NCBI GenBank assembly: GCA_019925095.2
Contig: CM034389.1
Span: 2,750,001 to 2,814,000 of the forward strand
Length of the DNA stretch: 64,000 nucleotides
Source of the DNA: Dendrolimus kikuchii
Lineage: Eukaryota; Arthropoda; Insecta; Lepidoptera; Lasiocampidae
Reading direction: 5' to 3'
Made by a program: the position numbers and the translations under genes. A model generated the notes under the pieces. That model made no database searches, was not told where the DNA came from, and was given only the letters and a program-made list of their open reading frames with translations. Below are positions 53,160 to 63,930 of the stretch, piece by piece. Within the stretch, counting starts at the first letter, position 1. Each line of letters begins with the position of its first letter.

Positions 53160-53800
53160 TTTGATCATTGTCATAGTAATTTCAATTTATTTCTAGATGT
53201 GTTATCTATCATAAATATATTATTTTTATACTGATAAAAATTAACAAAATATTATAGTTATTAAAATGGCGCTTTATATAGTTTGGATAAAAATACATTG
53301 TATCCAAGACGTTTTTATTTAAGTGTCAAGTGTCAAAACCAATGATTGCTATACTGTCAACAACCTCGCGGCATGTGTGATTGTAAAAAATACTAGCTGT
53401 TAAAATAAATGTTGTTCTTACATTAAAACTATGTTTATCATTGAAGAAAGTCCACATTCGTTAATAATACACATTTAAAAAATAGAATATAACAATTTTA
53501 GTAATTAACATTTTATTGTCAGGAGCCTTAAGAACAGACGAGTGTGCATGACAAGAGTTATGAATGTCAAAGAAGCAAGTGAGGTGTGTAAGAATGGGCC
53601 TAAATGGCGCTCTGTTGTTCGTGCCTACCCCGCAAGGGAACTGGCGTGAAGTTATGTATGTATGTATGTATGTAACATTTTATTGTTTTCCTAACGCCAT
53701 CTGTCGAAAATTATAAAACCAATAAGTGATGTATAATATCAACTGGACTGTTACTACTAACGCTATCTATTCGAAAACTAAAGAACTAATATCGATGTAA
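53160..53800 (+). repeat. AT-rich dispersed repeat interrupted by RTE
   Basis: TTATTTCTAGATGTGTTATC and GCCATCTGTCGAAAATTA also occur at 47095 and 47630. An RTE copy splits it at 53520. Confidence 0.5.
53520..53672 (+). mobile_element. RTE-like LINE, 5'-truncated copy 12
   Basis: Last ~43 codons (RSLKNRRVCMTRVMN to YPARELA), tail (TATG)n. Perfect 14-bp duplication TAACATTTTATTGT at 53506-53519 and 53673-53686. Confidence 0.9.
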
Positions 53801-53889
53801 ACATTTAAACAGAATGTTGTTTAGTTAACAATACGTCCGATGTTTTTGGTTAAGCACAAATAAATAATTATTAATTAATGTATAACATT

Positions 53890-54489
53890 TTTACATTTTG
53901 AATTCCAGCCAATGGGAGCGAGTTTTATACACAGCTCTCATTGGTTTGTCGTATCCTTACGTCCTCTCGAATCCACTTTAATAAAAACAACAAAATCATC
54001 AAAATAGGTCCCACCGTTTAGGAAGACTTTAGCGGTGCCACCTACCGGTAGATCTATAATCTTAACCATCCCAGGTCCCACTTGAACACACACAAAAATA
54101 ATTTCACCTAAATATTGGAACCCGATTACAGCTAAATTAATTATTTCACATGTATTTTATTAATAAAATAACTCCGACCGAAGCATCTGTTTTAAACGAT
54201 ATTCAGTTTTTTTACATCCTCAATTCTATGTCAAACGTCATAAGGTTACATTAAAAAAGTTTATATTGTTCAAAGCGCTACGGTTCGATTAGAAATAATT
54301 TTATATGGTGGTTAAGTATTCTTAAATTTTCTAATTTTCCGCCCAATTTTCTTAATTTTTTCTTTCATAAGAACCTTCTCCTGACAACAACAAACACAAC
54401 AAAAAAAGAATTAGCGAAATCGGTCCAGCCGTTCAAGCGTGATGGCGTGACCAAGGGAAATAGGGATTCATTTTTATATATACTCTGTA
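53890..54489 (-). repeat. probable Helitron-like repeat remnant, otherwise unassigned
   Basis: GGTGCCACCTACCGGTAGAT is the inverse of the 118-bp unit of 4146-4593. The rest has no clear match. Confidence 0.35.
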
Positions 54490-54565
54490 TCCAGCGAGGT
54501 AATGCTGCCAGCCTTCTAGGTACAATGCCCAGCGACAGTGGTCTGGTGGGACTGGACGGGCTTTG
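54490..54565 (+). mobile_element. REL-type LINE C-terminal fragment 5 (last 25 codons)
   Basis: IQRGNAASLLGTMPSDSGLV then stop, followed by the family 3' UTR to ~54720. Confidence 0.6.
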
Positions 54566-54729
54566 ATACAGGTTTTTGAATTTTTATTTTTAAGCTAGGT
54601 TTATTTATAGGATTATGTCCTCCTTTTTTATTTAGTTCTAGTTTTTAATTTTAGGTTTATTTTCATACTGTAGTTTAGTTTTAGTATTTAATTGTATTTT
54701 TCTATTGAATAAAATATAATAACTTATAA

Positions 54730-54995
54730 AAGCTGAAGCTCTCAAACGGCGCAAATATGGAACCTTAGGAAGGGGTTACATATTTGTGCCGTTTGGAGTT
54801 GAAACATTAGGTCCGTGGGGTCCGTCGGCAAAGAGTTTCTTCAAAGAGATTTGCAAGAAACTCTTTAATGCCACCCGTGATCAGAAGGCTGGCTCATATT
54901 TCGCCCAACAAATAAGCATCGCCATACAGCGCGGCAATGCAGCCAGCCTTCTGGGCACGCTCCCATCTGGCAGCGATTTATTACAAAGTCTATAA
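54730..54995 (+). mobile_element. REL-type LINE C-terminal fragment 6
   Basis: Reads ALKRRKYGTLGRGYIFVPFG then VETLGPWGPSAKSFFKE, RDQKAGSYFAQQISIAIQRG and NAASLLGTLP to stop, uninterrupted. Starts within 20 bp of the UTR end of fragment 5, another head-to-tail pair. Confidence 0.65.
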
Positions 54996-55544
54996 TCGCT
55001 TGTACTGTATATTAAATAATAAGATAAAATATAACTTATTAATTGAATTTTGTAGTAAAAAAATCTTTGAATGTATTTTTAAGCTATATTATATGTAATT
55101 TTATTAAGTATGCCTCTCTCATGTTTACACTTAAATAATAAAATGTTAATTTAATTGTATGTTTTAAAACTAGGTATAAATAAAGTTACATCTATGTTCT
55201 ACTTTTGGCGAGCAGTCTATTCAGTAGATGTTTCAAATAATTTTCCAAAAATATTACTACTCAAATTAGATCAGTACAAGCGGTTAAACGCAAATGGCTT
55301 TTAGCTGCTGGAATCAAACCAATAATGTTATAATAAAAGTGTCTAACTTAAAATCCCGATAAATATACAATATTGCTGAAGCAACAACGTGGTCACAACG
55401 AACTTTTGGAACGAAACAAGTTCGGGCAAAGAACGGCGAACATTAATTAATTTTAATTTGTACGCACCCTACCGCCATCTATTGAGCATAGGACAGTATT
55501 ATTTATTTTTGTATAAAATATCACAAATATGTCTGATATATATT
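54996..55544. other. AT-rich region, nothing supported
   Basis: Includes AATAAA-rich UTR-like sequence after fragment 6; no frames. Confidence 0.4.
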
Positions 55545-55730
55545 TTTTATTGCAGGAGTTCAGCAGACAGGCAGATTGCCCACTTGATAGAAAGCGGTTA
55601 CTTATCGCCTATGGACATTTGCAACACCAAAGGTGCTACAAATGCGCTGCTACTCTCTTAAGGGAGACTGGAACCTGGTCACAAATGCCGGAACACAACT
55701 GAAGGTTTTTATAGCGACATACTTTATACC
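55545..55730 (-). repeat. S1 repeat copy 18, truncated
   Basis: A-rich side intact; ends near GCGACATACTTTATACC. Confidence 0.75.
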
Positions 55731-55914
55731 ATTTTATTTTATACAACTTTATCCGCCCTTCTATACCGCCGTCCCACCATTGACGCTCGTTTGACATAGA
55801 AAATGCTGTGACGGCGCTACGGCGGCATGGTGTCGCGAATGTCCCTTACGCCCGCTCAATCGCGAGAGTGGGGTGATGGCGCGACCTACACATAGTCTCA
55901 TAGTGCCTTGTCTT

Positions 55915-56205
55915 GTTCTCCGTACAGGAACGGAAAAAGAAAACAAATTCCTGCGCCCGGGCGGCCTGTCCTAAGAGGCGACAAAACAATCCACAGCCAG
56001 GTGGTAGGGCATTTGCCCGACTGGATGGCTACCACCCCTGGGCTAGAGTATGCCGCCATAACAACTTTGAGTTGTGTTCCGGCATCAGTGGCCAGGTTCC
56101 AGTTCCTCCTTCAAGGCCGGCAGCACATTGACAGCAACTCTGGTATGGCTAATGTTCATAGGCGACGGTAACCACTTTCCATAATAAATGACTTACTTTC
56201 AATAA
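55915..56205 (+). repeat. S1 repeat copy 19, diverged
   Basis: CCGTACAGGAACGG to CGACGGTAACCACTTTCCA and a decayed tail. Confidence 0.78.
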
Positions 56206-56845
56206 AAAATAATTCGTTTGGCAACGCAGCTGCTGTACAGTAGAGACCCGAAGGCGATTTCGTGTACATGCGAACTTAATGTAACACAGCCGAACAATTT
56301 TGTTCGCCAAACCACACGACCGTGTTCTCCTACACCCAGGGGCGATCGTTAAATTTTATTTAACTTTGAAACTTGTTAAGGAGACGTGTTAAACCGCCTC
56401 ACTGTTATACGTTCGGTTACTTTCATTTATATAGGTATATTCTATTTCCAGAGTGTAATGGCCATAGCATTAGGTGGCTTTTAGTAGTAACGTTAAGCCA
56501 AAACTGCACTTTTAACGACTGTTTAATGTGGAAATGCCTTTATATTCTAGGGCTTTTGTCCACATAATTGGCAATATTAAACAAAAGCGTGAAGATGACA
56601 CATTTTATGTTTTTCACGCCTGTTTAGACGTTGTAGGGCCATGCTGAAAATATTATTTCGACTACAGGTCGTTGGATCGGCTCGATCGCTGTTACCACGC
56701 TCTCACAGGATATTAGTGTGAAACGGTTAGCCTTGAGCTAATGATGTTCCGTACGATAAGCAGGAGTGCCGACAGCTTACTTTCCCCTCCATCTATCCTA
56801 TCTCATCCCCCTATTCCAATCTCATAACCCATCCTAAAGGTTGGC
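56206..56845. other. unassigned region
   Basis: A plus-strand acceptor-like TTCTATTTCCAG at 56443-56454 is followed by a 37-codon open stretch, but it is weak and has no partner. Confidence 0.3.
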
Positions 56846-56940
56846 AACGCGTTGGCTTCGCCCCTGGTGTTGCAAATGAGGCGTCAGCAACTTTCCATGT
56901 ACTGGGTCGTCCGCCTGTTTACCAGCATTGTAATAAAAAT
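56846..56940 (+). repeat. S1-related fragment (copy 22)
   Basis: CTGGTGTTGCAAATGAGGCG to CATTGTAATAAAAA. Confidence 0.5.
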
Positions 56941-56949
56941 ATTGTAGTG

Positions 56950-57135
56950 GAACACTTACAAAGCCAATAGATGGCGCTGTGCAATAATGTAGGTCACAAA
57001 CGATTCCCGAAACGTACAAAGAATATATACAAAATTTCCAACAGTAATAGGTGGGCCTAGGCCTGCGAGGAGCAACAATAGCCTCGCTGGAAGATATTCC
57101 TTTGAGACGGAGGAAAACTCTGCGGAAAAGAATCA
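56950..57135 (+). repeat. dispersed repeat, uninterrupted (empty) relative of 35.5-36.4 kb
   Basis: AATAGATGGCGCTGTGCAAT, CGATTCCCGAAACGTACAAA and GTGGGCCTAGGCCTGCGAGG run contiguously, while at 35.6-36.3 kb the same junction holds a 622-bp insertion. Confidence 0.75.
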
Positions 57136-57231
57136 CGTGCGGCTGTGTAAGTTAATAAAAGCATTTTGTTAAAAAACTGGTGTTTCCTTCCAATCCCAGG
57201 TGCGTACGCCCGCTCGCATGTAACAATATTT

Positions 57232-57694
57232 TGTTACATACCGATAAGGAACGCACACCTGCATGTCGTAAAACGCCGTTTATTGCCTTCTTTGATTTAT
57301 GAATTCTTATGTTTACTTTGTGTTTAGAAATTTTAATCCAGAAAAACATGCTATTGTTATTGAACTTGTTTATGACCGTCGAAGCTTGCCAGGTGTGCGG
57401 GATTAACTCGGCGAACGCGATCTTTTGTTCTATTATACAGTATTAAAACAATGCCCCAACGGAGGGGTGGGGCAGTCCAGCGACAACTACGATACGAGTA
57501 AGACGTGTGTAGCAGTTTCGATTAGCGATATAGTGACGAACTTTGCGCGTGTTGAATTGCATTGAATCGTACAGTTTGAACTGGTTGCATCTAGTTTTAT
57601 TTGTACCTGTTTTATACGTGTTTGTACAGTTCTAATAAACTCTATAGTAATTCCAACGGCATTTATTTTAATTCGAGTCCTGTAGCTCGTAACA
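57232..57694 (+). mobile_element. TGTTAC-family solo LTR, copy F
   Basis: 463 bp with TGTTAC/GTAACA ends, aligned with copies A and B (AAGACGTGTGTA, TTTATACGTGTTTGTACAG, AATAAACTCTATA). GTAACAATATTT directly precedes the start and also follows the end, giving a palindromic TGTAACAATATTTTGTTACA at the left junction. Confidence 0.78.
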
Positions 57695-57861
57695 ATATTT
57701 TAATTTATTCTGAAAATGTGTCGTCTACAAAATCCTCGAGTAAAAGCTCAATATGTTATATTTGATCGCTCACTAGATGTCGCTGTTCTCTAATGAAACG
57801 CGATAATCTTTTAATTGTGTTATTTCATCTATTGTACCAAAGGTTTGTATCTAATGAAGAC

Positions 57862-58227
57862 CATACAAGATTAGCATAGGCGTGTTGCTGGAGAGTTTTT
57901 TCCGCCGCTTCTTCTCCTCCAGCTATAACACGTCGCGAAGCGGTAGTAATGATAGACTAGGATCGGCTCCACCGGCGGAGTCGATAATTAGTCCCCAAAT
58001 AATCACTTCAGCCTGTTGGCTTAGCTCTTTCAGCCTTTAACGGCTAATTCTCAATATAGAGTCAATTCCCCGCAGCGGTCGAACCTCACAGGAGGTGCCT
58101 CCTCGAGCGTGCTGCTTCCGGGCTGAACGCCTCCGCTCCCACGGAGTCGGGAAGCCCCCAAAGTTCGGTATCGCTGAAACAGCCATCTGCGGCTATTCAG
58201 CTGGGTCCAGCTCCAAAAAAAAAAAAA
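57862..58227 (+). mobile_element. poly-A retroelement 3' end with 13-bp duplication
   Basis: Shares the 3' UTR module of 35658-36279 (GTTGCTGGAGAG, TAACACGTCGCGAAGCGG, CCTCCTCGAGCGTGCTG). Ends in A14. ATCTAATGAAGAC is duplicated at 57849-57861 and 58228-58240. Confidence 0.8.
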
Positions 58228-58240
58228 ATCTAATGAAGAC

Positions 58241-58754
58241 TCCAATATACGGGTCAATATTAATTAAGGGTTTTTTTTATTCTCCCTTACGGTGGTACCC
58301 TGAGCGTAACCCGGGAGTCGTCCACCTAGCGTATAACAGTTTTGTTACTTACTAAGTTTTGTTTTGGAATAGTGATCACAAATCCCCTTGGCTATTATCG
58401 TAGCGTAGCTCTTTTGCAGATAGAGTAGCGTGCTTGAAGAGTTCTACAAGAAAATATCTTCGCACTATTTGTTTCAATTTTACTTTTCTAACACAGTTCA
58501 CTGTTTTTTGTTTTAATTTTTTGCCTTTTTAAATGTACGGTGATAAATGTGAAAACTTTGTTATTGAAAATTGCTTAGAGAAAATAATTTTCAAAGTGCA
58601 AAGGAGTGTTGAATAAATTGATCGGATGTATGCACGACGGACAAACAAACGCATATAAATTACATATATATGAGGGGCTAAAAGGCATCCCCTGTCTGGC
58701 TAGGTAGCGTTGGTAAAACAGTTTGCTCGTATTTACAATTTAATTATTTTTGAA
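58241..58754. other. unassigned AT-rich region
   Basis: No supported feature. Confidence 0.4.
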
Positions 58755-59300
58755 TGAATCAATGAAAGAATGAAAACACTTTATTGTTCACCAAAAATTA
58801 AAACTACGTTCTTAAAACCAAGTACAATAAATGTTGAACAAAGAGCGGCCTTATCGCTTAAAGCGATCTCTTCCAGGCAACCCCCTAAACTAAGGACATT
58901 ACTAAGACAACAGTGGCGGTGAAGACAATAAATAATAAGAAACATTCCAAGAATAAGTAAAAAGTAAATAAATAAATAATAATAATAATACTAATAGTAA
59001 TACTTTATATACTATACAAAAATAAGATATATCATACTATATATAGAATCAGCAGCATGTTTTAAACTTGTGAGGACCAAAGATATTTAGTAACCATTAA
59101 AAGACAATATGGATTTGGCTTATCTGATGTTGAGTGGCAGTGAGTTCCATAAACGGACAGCCTGTACCGTGAAAGAGTTATCAACGAAGGAAGAAGTGTG
59201 TACAGGTGTCATTAAGGAGAGATTATTAGATTAGAGAGAGAAGATGTTACTAGAGCGCAAATAACGCGAGTGAGAAAGACGTAGGAAATACCGCGCTTAA
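58755..59300 (-). mobile_element. Jockey-like LINE 3' end and C-terminal remnant
   Basis: CACTTTATTGTTCACC and CGATCTCTTCCAGGCAACCC (3' UTR), then to the right the complement of DNSFTVQAVRLWNSLP and TPVHTSSF-like coding near 59120-59210. Same order as an intact Jockey-type tail. Confidence 0.62.
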
Positions 59301-59332
59301 AACCGTTAAAACGTAGTTTTATTATATATTTT

Positions 59333-59573
59333 CCAGGTGGTAGGGCATTTGCCCGACTGGATGGCGACCACCCCTGGTCTACAGTACGCCGCCATAACCA
59401 CCTTGTGTTGTGTTCTGGCATTAGTGACCAGGTTCCAGTCTCTCTTGAGAGAGCAGCAGCGCATTTGTAGCACCTTTGGTGTTACAAATGTCCATAGGCG
59501 ATGGTAACCGCTTTCCATCGAGTGGGCCGTCTGCCTGTCTGCTGAACTCCTGCAATAAAAAGAAATAAAAAAA
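59333..59573 (+). repeat. S1 repeat copy 20 (5' boundary at CCAG)
   Basis: Starts TTTTCCAGGTGG, ends CTCCTGCAATAAAAAG. Confidence 0.8.
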
Positions 59574-59599
59574 TATGCAAATCGCGAAAACTTAAGAAA

Positions 59600-59675
59600 A
59601 TATATATAATTAGAGTTTTCTTCAGATAGAGGACTATTTAAGTCCTATCTGAAGAAAACTCTAATTATATATTTT
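59600..59675. repeat. long near-perfect hairpin
   Basis: Arms of ~35 nt (left ends GATAGAGGACT, right begins AGTCCTATC) around a 5-nt ATTTA loop; a single unpaired base in the left arm. Confidence 0.85.
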
Positions 59676-59890
59676 AATTTTTTAATTTGATTGCTTATTT
59701 TGCTACCAGTACGTAGTCTGGGAGCGATGGGTCTGAAATTACTTGGGCAAAGTTTTAAGCCGTGTTTGATACGAAGCTTTCCGGACCATACGTAAATAGC
59801 AAAGATCGTGTGGATATTATATTGTGCATGGTACTAGTGGCTTTGCACGCGACTTTGCCCGCATAATCGATGCTTCAGTTTCTCACAGTA

Positions 59891-60080
59891 ATCTATACTA
59901 ATATTAGAAAAGAGGAAAGATTTGTAATTTTTGTATGTTTGTAACGAATAAACTCAAAAACTACTGAACCGATTTCAGAAATTCTTTCACCATTCGAATG
60001 CTACATTATCCGTGATTAATATAGGCTATATAAAAATTAGGGATTGTTGGAAAATCTTTTAAGTAAAAGATTGTGTTAAC
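59891..60080 (+). mobile_element. Helitron-like element, 5' part
   Basis: TCTATACTAATATTAG start and AAACTCAAAAACTACTGAAC then CGATTTCAGAAATTC, typical of the family at 61805. Confidence 0.45.
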
Positions 60081-60239
60081 GGTTCGACATTTTTTATTGA
60101 AGTAAGTTTTAATTTAAAATGTCTTCCACACATCTGCCTAGATTGTTAGTTCTTTATATTTTCGAGATAAAAGTTTGGGTTTATATCGGATTTGTGAAAT
60201 ATACCTATAAAACAAATTTGACAACATTGCTTAATATTC

Positions 60240-60975
60240 CTTTCCTTACCTTCACCCCGACACTCTCTTTCAGACCAACTCTCTTTCTTACTTCGGTATT
60301 ACGAACGCGGTCCGCGAGCGTCACTCCGCAGATTTTGCGCAGTGCTCGCATCTCAACCGCGTTTACTCTACTTTCATGCTCTCTCTTCCATACTCAACTC
60401 TCGCTTCCATACGTGAGCGTAGGTACCAGCACCGCGTTGTGTATATCGAGCTGGGCCTTCTGGCTGAGGTTCTTAGCGCCTAGAAGTTTACCTAACGCTC
60501 CATTCACACTATTCCCCAAATTCACTCTTCTTTCTATATCAGCGGTGTACCTTCCATCCCTGCTAAAAGCACATCCAAGATATACAAACTCATTCATTTG
60601 CTCTAGCATAACATCATCGACCATTATCCTTGCATTCGTTCTGGTTTCTTCTCTTTCAAACACCATAACCTTTGTTTTCTTCGCATTCAAATGTAAGCCT
60701 CTCGCCTGACAATCATCTTTCATCATTCTGACTAGTGTTTGCAGATGCAGAAGTCGTGGAAGGCCACGACACACCTTCCATGATCAAATTGATCGTGTAC
60801 TAGCAGAAGGTGATGTCAGGAGCCTTAAGAACAGACGAGCTTGCATGACAAGAGTTATGAATGTCAAAGAGGCAAGTGAGGTGTGTAAGAATAAGCCTAA
60901 ATGGCACTCTGTTGTTCGTGCCTACCCCGCAAGGGAACTGGCGTGAAGTTATGTATGTATGTATGTATGTATGTA
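60240..60975. mobile_element. RTE-like LINE copy 13 with 5' inversion (twin priming)
   Basis: 60240-60741 is the minus-strand middle of the ORF (TLVRMMKDDCQARGLHLN, NEFVYLGCAFSRDGRY, VLVPTLTYGSES, GLKES). 60742-60975 is the plus-strand C-terminus (DGCRSRGRPRH to YPARELA) with (TATG)n. About 75 bp (LRWFGHVERM to AKV) is missing at the switch. The whole is enclosed by a 12-bp duplication TGCTTAATATTC at 60228-60239 and 60976-60987. This copy reaches furthest upstream of all 13. Confidence 0.9.
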
Positions 60976-60987
60976 TGCTTAATATTC

Positions 60988-61620
60988 GAGACAATTGTGA
61001 ACAAAAGGAAATCTAAACAAAAGCTCAATTTAATTTATTTTTTTCAATTTTAATTTTCAAATATTCATATAGCATAATATTTAGTAGCGGTCTTGAATAT
61101 TTTGATTGATTAATGCTAGATTCCTGAAATCTTAAAGACTTGTTACTCTACGCCATGAGACTAATTTTACAAAAGATAAGCTGAAAACTATTTGTCGTCC
61201 CACTGCTGGACTTGGGTCCATACGCGCCACACTTGTCCAACGCAGAATGGCGGGTTTCACACATCGGTTATCCCGATTGCAATTTTCATTAAGGTATTTG
61301 CTTTTACCGTCGGCACGTGAATAATTATAATAATATATTATTACTCACATTTGGTCAGAAAATTGCCTAATGTTCCTGCTCCATCAGGGATAATATTATA
61401 GCTAGCGACTATGGCCGAATGCGCCTTGATTTCAGCTATAAAATATCGTTAATGCTACATCAGTGGATATATGTATACATATGTTATCTGGCAATGTTTA
61501 ACATAGGAATATCACAACACAAATAACGCAGTATTCCCATCGCTACATCTGCGTGAAACGATCACTAACGCTAACATTATCCCAGATGGAGCAGTAATAT
61601 AAAAAGTGCTACACTAAATA
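60988..61620. repeat. unassigned, with dispersed-repeat remnants
   Basis: 61195-61260 is a CCACTGCTGGAC-type LINE tail. 61370-61560 matches the split repeat at 45.94-46.99 kb. Confidence 0.4.
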
Positions 61621-61636
61621 CTATTTTGGATATATA

Positions 61637-62630
61637 GTCTAGAACATAGGTCCTCAAAGTGGTCTATATGAACCCCCTCCATATCGAACTACAAGGGGTC
61701 CACATCAGCGAGAACAAAATCTGGGGGTCCGCGAGCCGCAAATAGGGGTCCACAATAGTGAATTTCATTTAAGCACCGTGACAAATTCTACAACTTTCTG
61801 TAAATCTTATACTAATATATAAAGCTGAAGCGTTTGTTTGTTTGTAAGTTTGTTTGTTTGATTGAACGCGCTAATCTCAGGAACTACTGGTCTGATTTGA
61901 AAAATTATTTCAGTGTTAGATAGCTCATTTATCGATGAAGGCTATAGGCTATATATCATCATGCTAAGACCGATAGGAGCGGAGCAACAATAAAGAATGT
62001 TTCAAAATCGGAGGATTTTGAAAACCAATTCCACGCGGACGACGTCGCAGGCATAGCTAGTAGAATAATAAAATATATAATGTGCGTTTGTGCTTAGAAG
62101 CTGTAAAATTTGTATGAGGCCAACAAAAAACTATACTGAATCCAACGAGTAAAGAATTGTCAAAATCGATTCAGAATCAAAAAGTTATGACTGGTAACGC
62201 CATCTTGCGGTAAACGTCATCCTATCCCCAATCCTTCCTCACCCCCGCGCGCGTACGCCGCTTGCCGCTCGCTGGCACCTAAAAAAAGGTGTAAAACGAT
62301 CCCGCTCTGAACGCACGCGTGTGATGTGATAGTGCCGCTATTGTAAAGCCAAGGGAGATCAGACCACAGCCGGCCGGCCAGGAAGCCTTCAGCAGCTGTA
62401 GTCCAGGTAACCTAGATTCCGTTTCCCAAAGACGTTTGCCGCCCTAATACAGTTCATTAACAGCCGCACCAATGACTGAACATATTATATTAAAAAATAT
62501 ATATTTACACAACAAATTGAGAACCACCACTTTTTTAAAGCCGATTAAAAAGATAGGCGGTCCACGGAAAGTAGTAAAAATTTGTAAGGGGTCTACGAGA
62601 CAAAACAGTTTGGGAATCATTGGCCTAGAA
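61637..62630. mobile_element. possible hAT-like non-autonomous element, ~1 kb
   Basis: The left end AGGTCCTCAAAGTGG and the inverse of the right end (AATGATTCCCAAACTG) resemble imperfect hAT-type inverted ends, with GGGGTCCGCGAGCC and GGCGGTCCACGG just inside. TCTAGAAC and CCTAGAAT flank it as a decayed 8-bp duplication. A Helitron-like element is nested inside. 62515-62545 is a CCGATT-type MITE fragment. Confidence 0.4.
61805..62060 (+). mobile_element. Helitron-like non-autonomous element
   Basis: 256 bp: TC start after A (61804) and CTAG end before T (62061), with GCGGACGACGTCGC as terminal hairpin and the common body AACGCGCTAATCTCAGGAAC and GGCTATAGGCTATATATCAT. Confidence 0.72.
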
Positions 62631-63930
62631 TATAAATATTAAAAGCCAGAACTGACAGCAGCATTACAAAGTTCTTCCGGTAGATTAAATCAACGCGATG
62701 GAGTGAAGCCTCCGTTAAATTCACTCATGATTTAGTGTCTCCCGGCACAATATAGTGCACACTGGGGTGGCCATGCTTTAGAAAAAGAACGGATAATAAA
62801 CAATTATTTTTTTTCTCTTATTCAAGAATATTGCTCCAGTATTAACAGAGAAGTTCATTATGCTGTTGTTCAAATACTGGGATTTTTTTTAACTGACAAT
62901 AAAACTACAAGCTAATTAAAGGCTACGTTGCCACGCTGGATGACGATGTCAATTCGCTGTGCGCAGTATTTAAACCAGTCTTCTGGTAATGGATGGCATC
63001 AAAGATTTTCCTAGTAATTTATTTATAGAAATTATTTACGGAATATAAAATTAACGAATAACTACTAACCGCGGAGGCTTAGTGATGAAAAAGCATTTTA
63101 TTAAACACACATGGTTTGAAATCGATGTAAAAAATATACACAGCTTTCAAGAAAAGCAATTAAGAATTATCACATGCACATGTCATAGAGGTAACCAGCA
63201 CAAAATTGTATAATTATTGCAAGACAGGCTGTACTTAGGCCAGGATTCAGTAGAGGCCATATCTCACTCAGACTGTGAAAATTAGGGTTGCGTCGAAGCG
63301 TCACAGAGAATTACCTAGGGTAAGCTCTGTGGCGTCTCAGCAAAACGCGGAGGGGTGGTGGAAGCTTTAGCGGGTAGTCTAGCAGCCGGCGTCTCAGAAC
63401 CCCTTTTTTAGTGAAGGTGTATGCAGAGGCCCCTAGGAGCTCCACATACCCCTAAGTCTAAAGCCCCCAGAGGTCCAAGGAAATGCGTAAATATAGGTTA
63501 AAAAAATGGTGGGTATAAGATCTGTTTCCCAAAAATATGGAAGGCCGAGTTCAGCAGTAGAACATGTAAGGTCTGACTTTATTATAATTTAAATATTTAA
63601 GTCATTGAACAAACATTAAGTTAAGCATAAATCATAAAACATTCCTTTACGAAGCTAGTCCAATTTCAGAATCCGGTGACCGGTAATTCTATCCAGGTCA
63701 TTGAGCATCGGGCTTAGGCCCCAATCGCACTGGTAAAGCGATAGCGATTACTTTTTAAAAAACTATGATGATAATGCGGTCGTTGCCATATATTTATCGG
63801 AATTCTATTCAGCTAAATCGCTTGCGTCTTAACAATGCAAACTGGGCCATAAACAATTGTAAGGTTTTAATAAAAGATTTTACAATTATCTTTACAAAGC
63901 TCATACTAGATGATTTTGTTTTATATTAAA
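62631..63930. other. mostly unassigned region
   Basis: 62925-62990 is a minus-strand fragment of the REL-type family (IDIVIQRGNVA-like). 63280-63440 has GGTGGAAGCTTTAGCGGGTA, a possible R1-clade tail. Otherwise AT-rich without frames. Confidence 0.4.
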
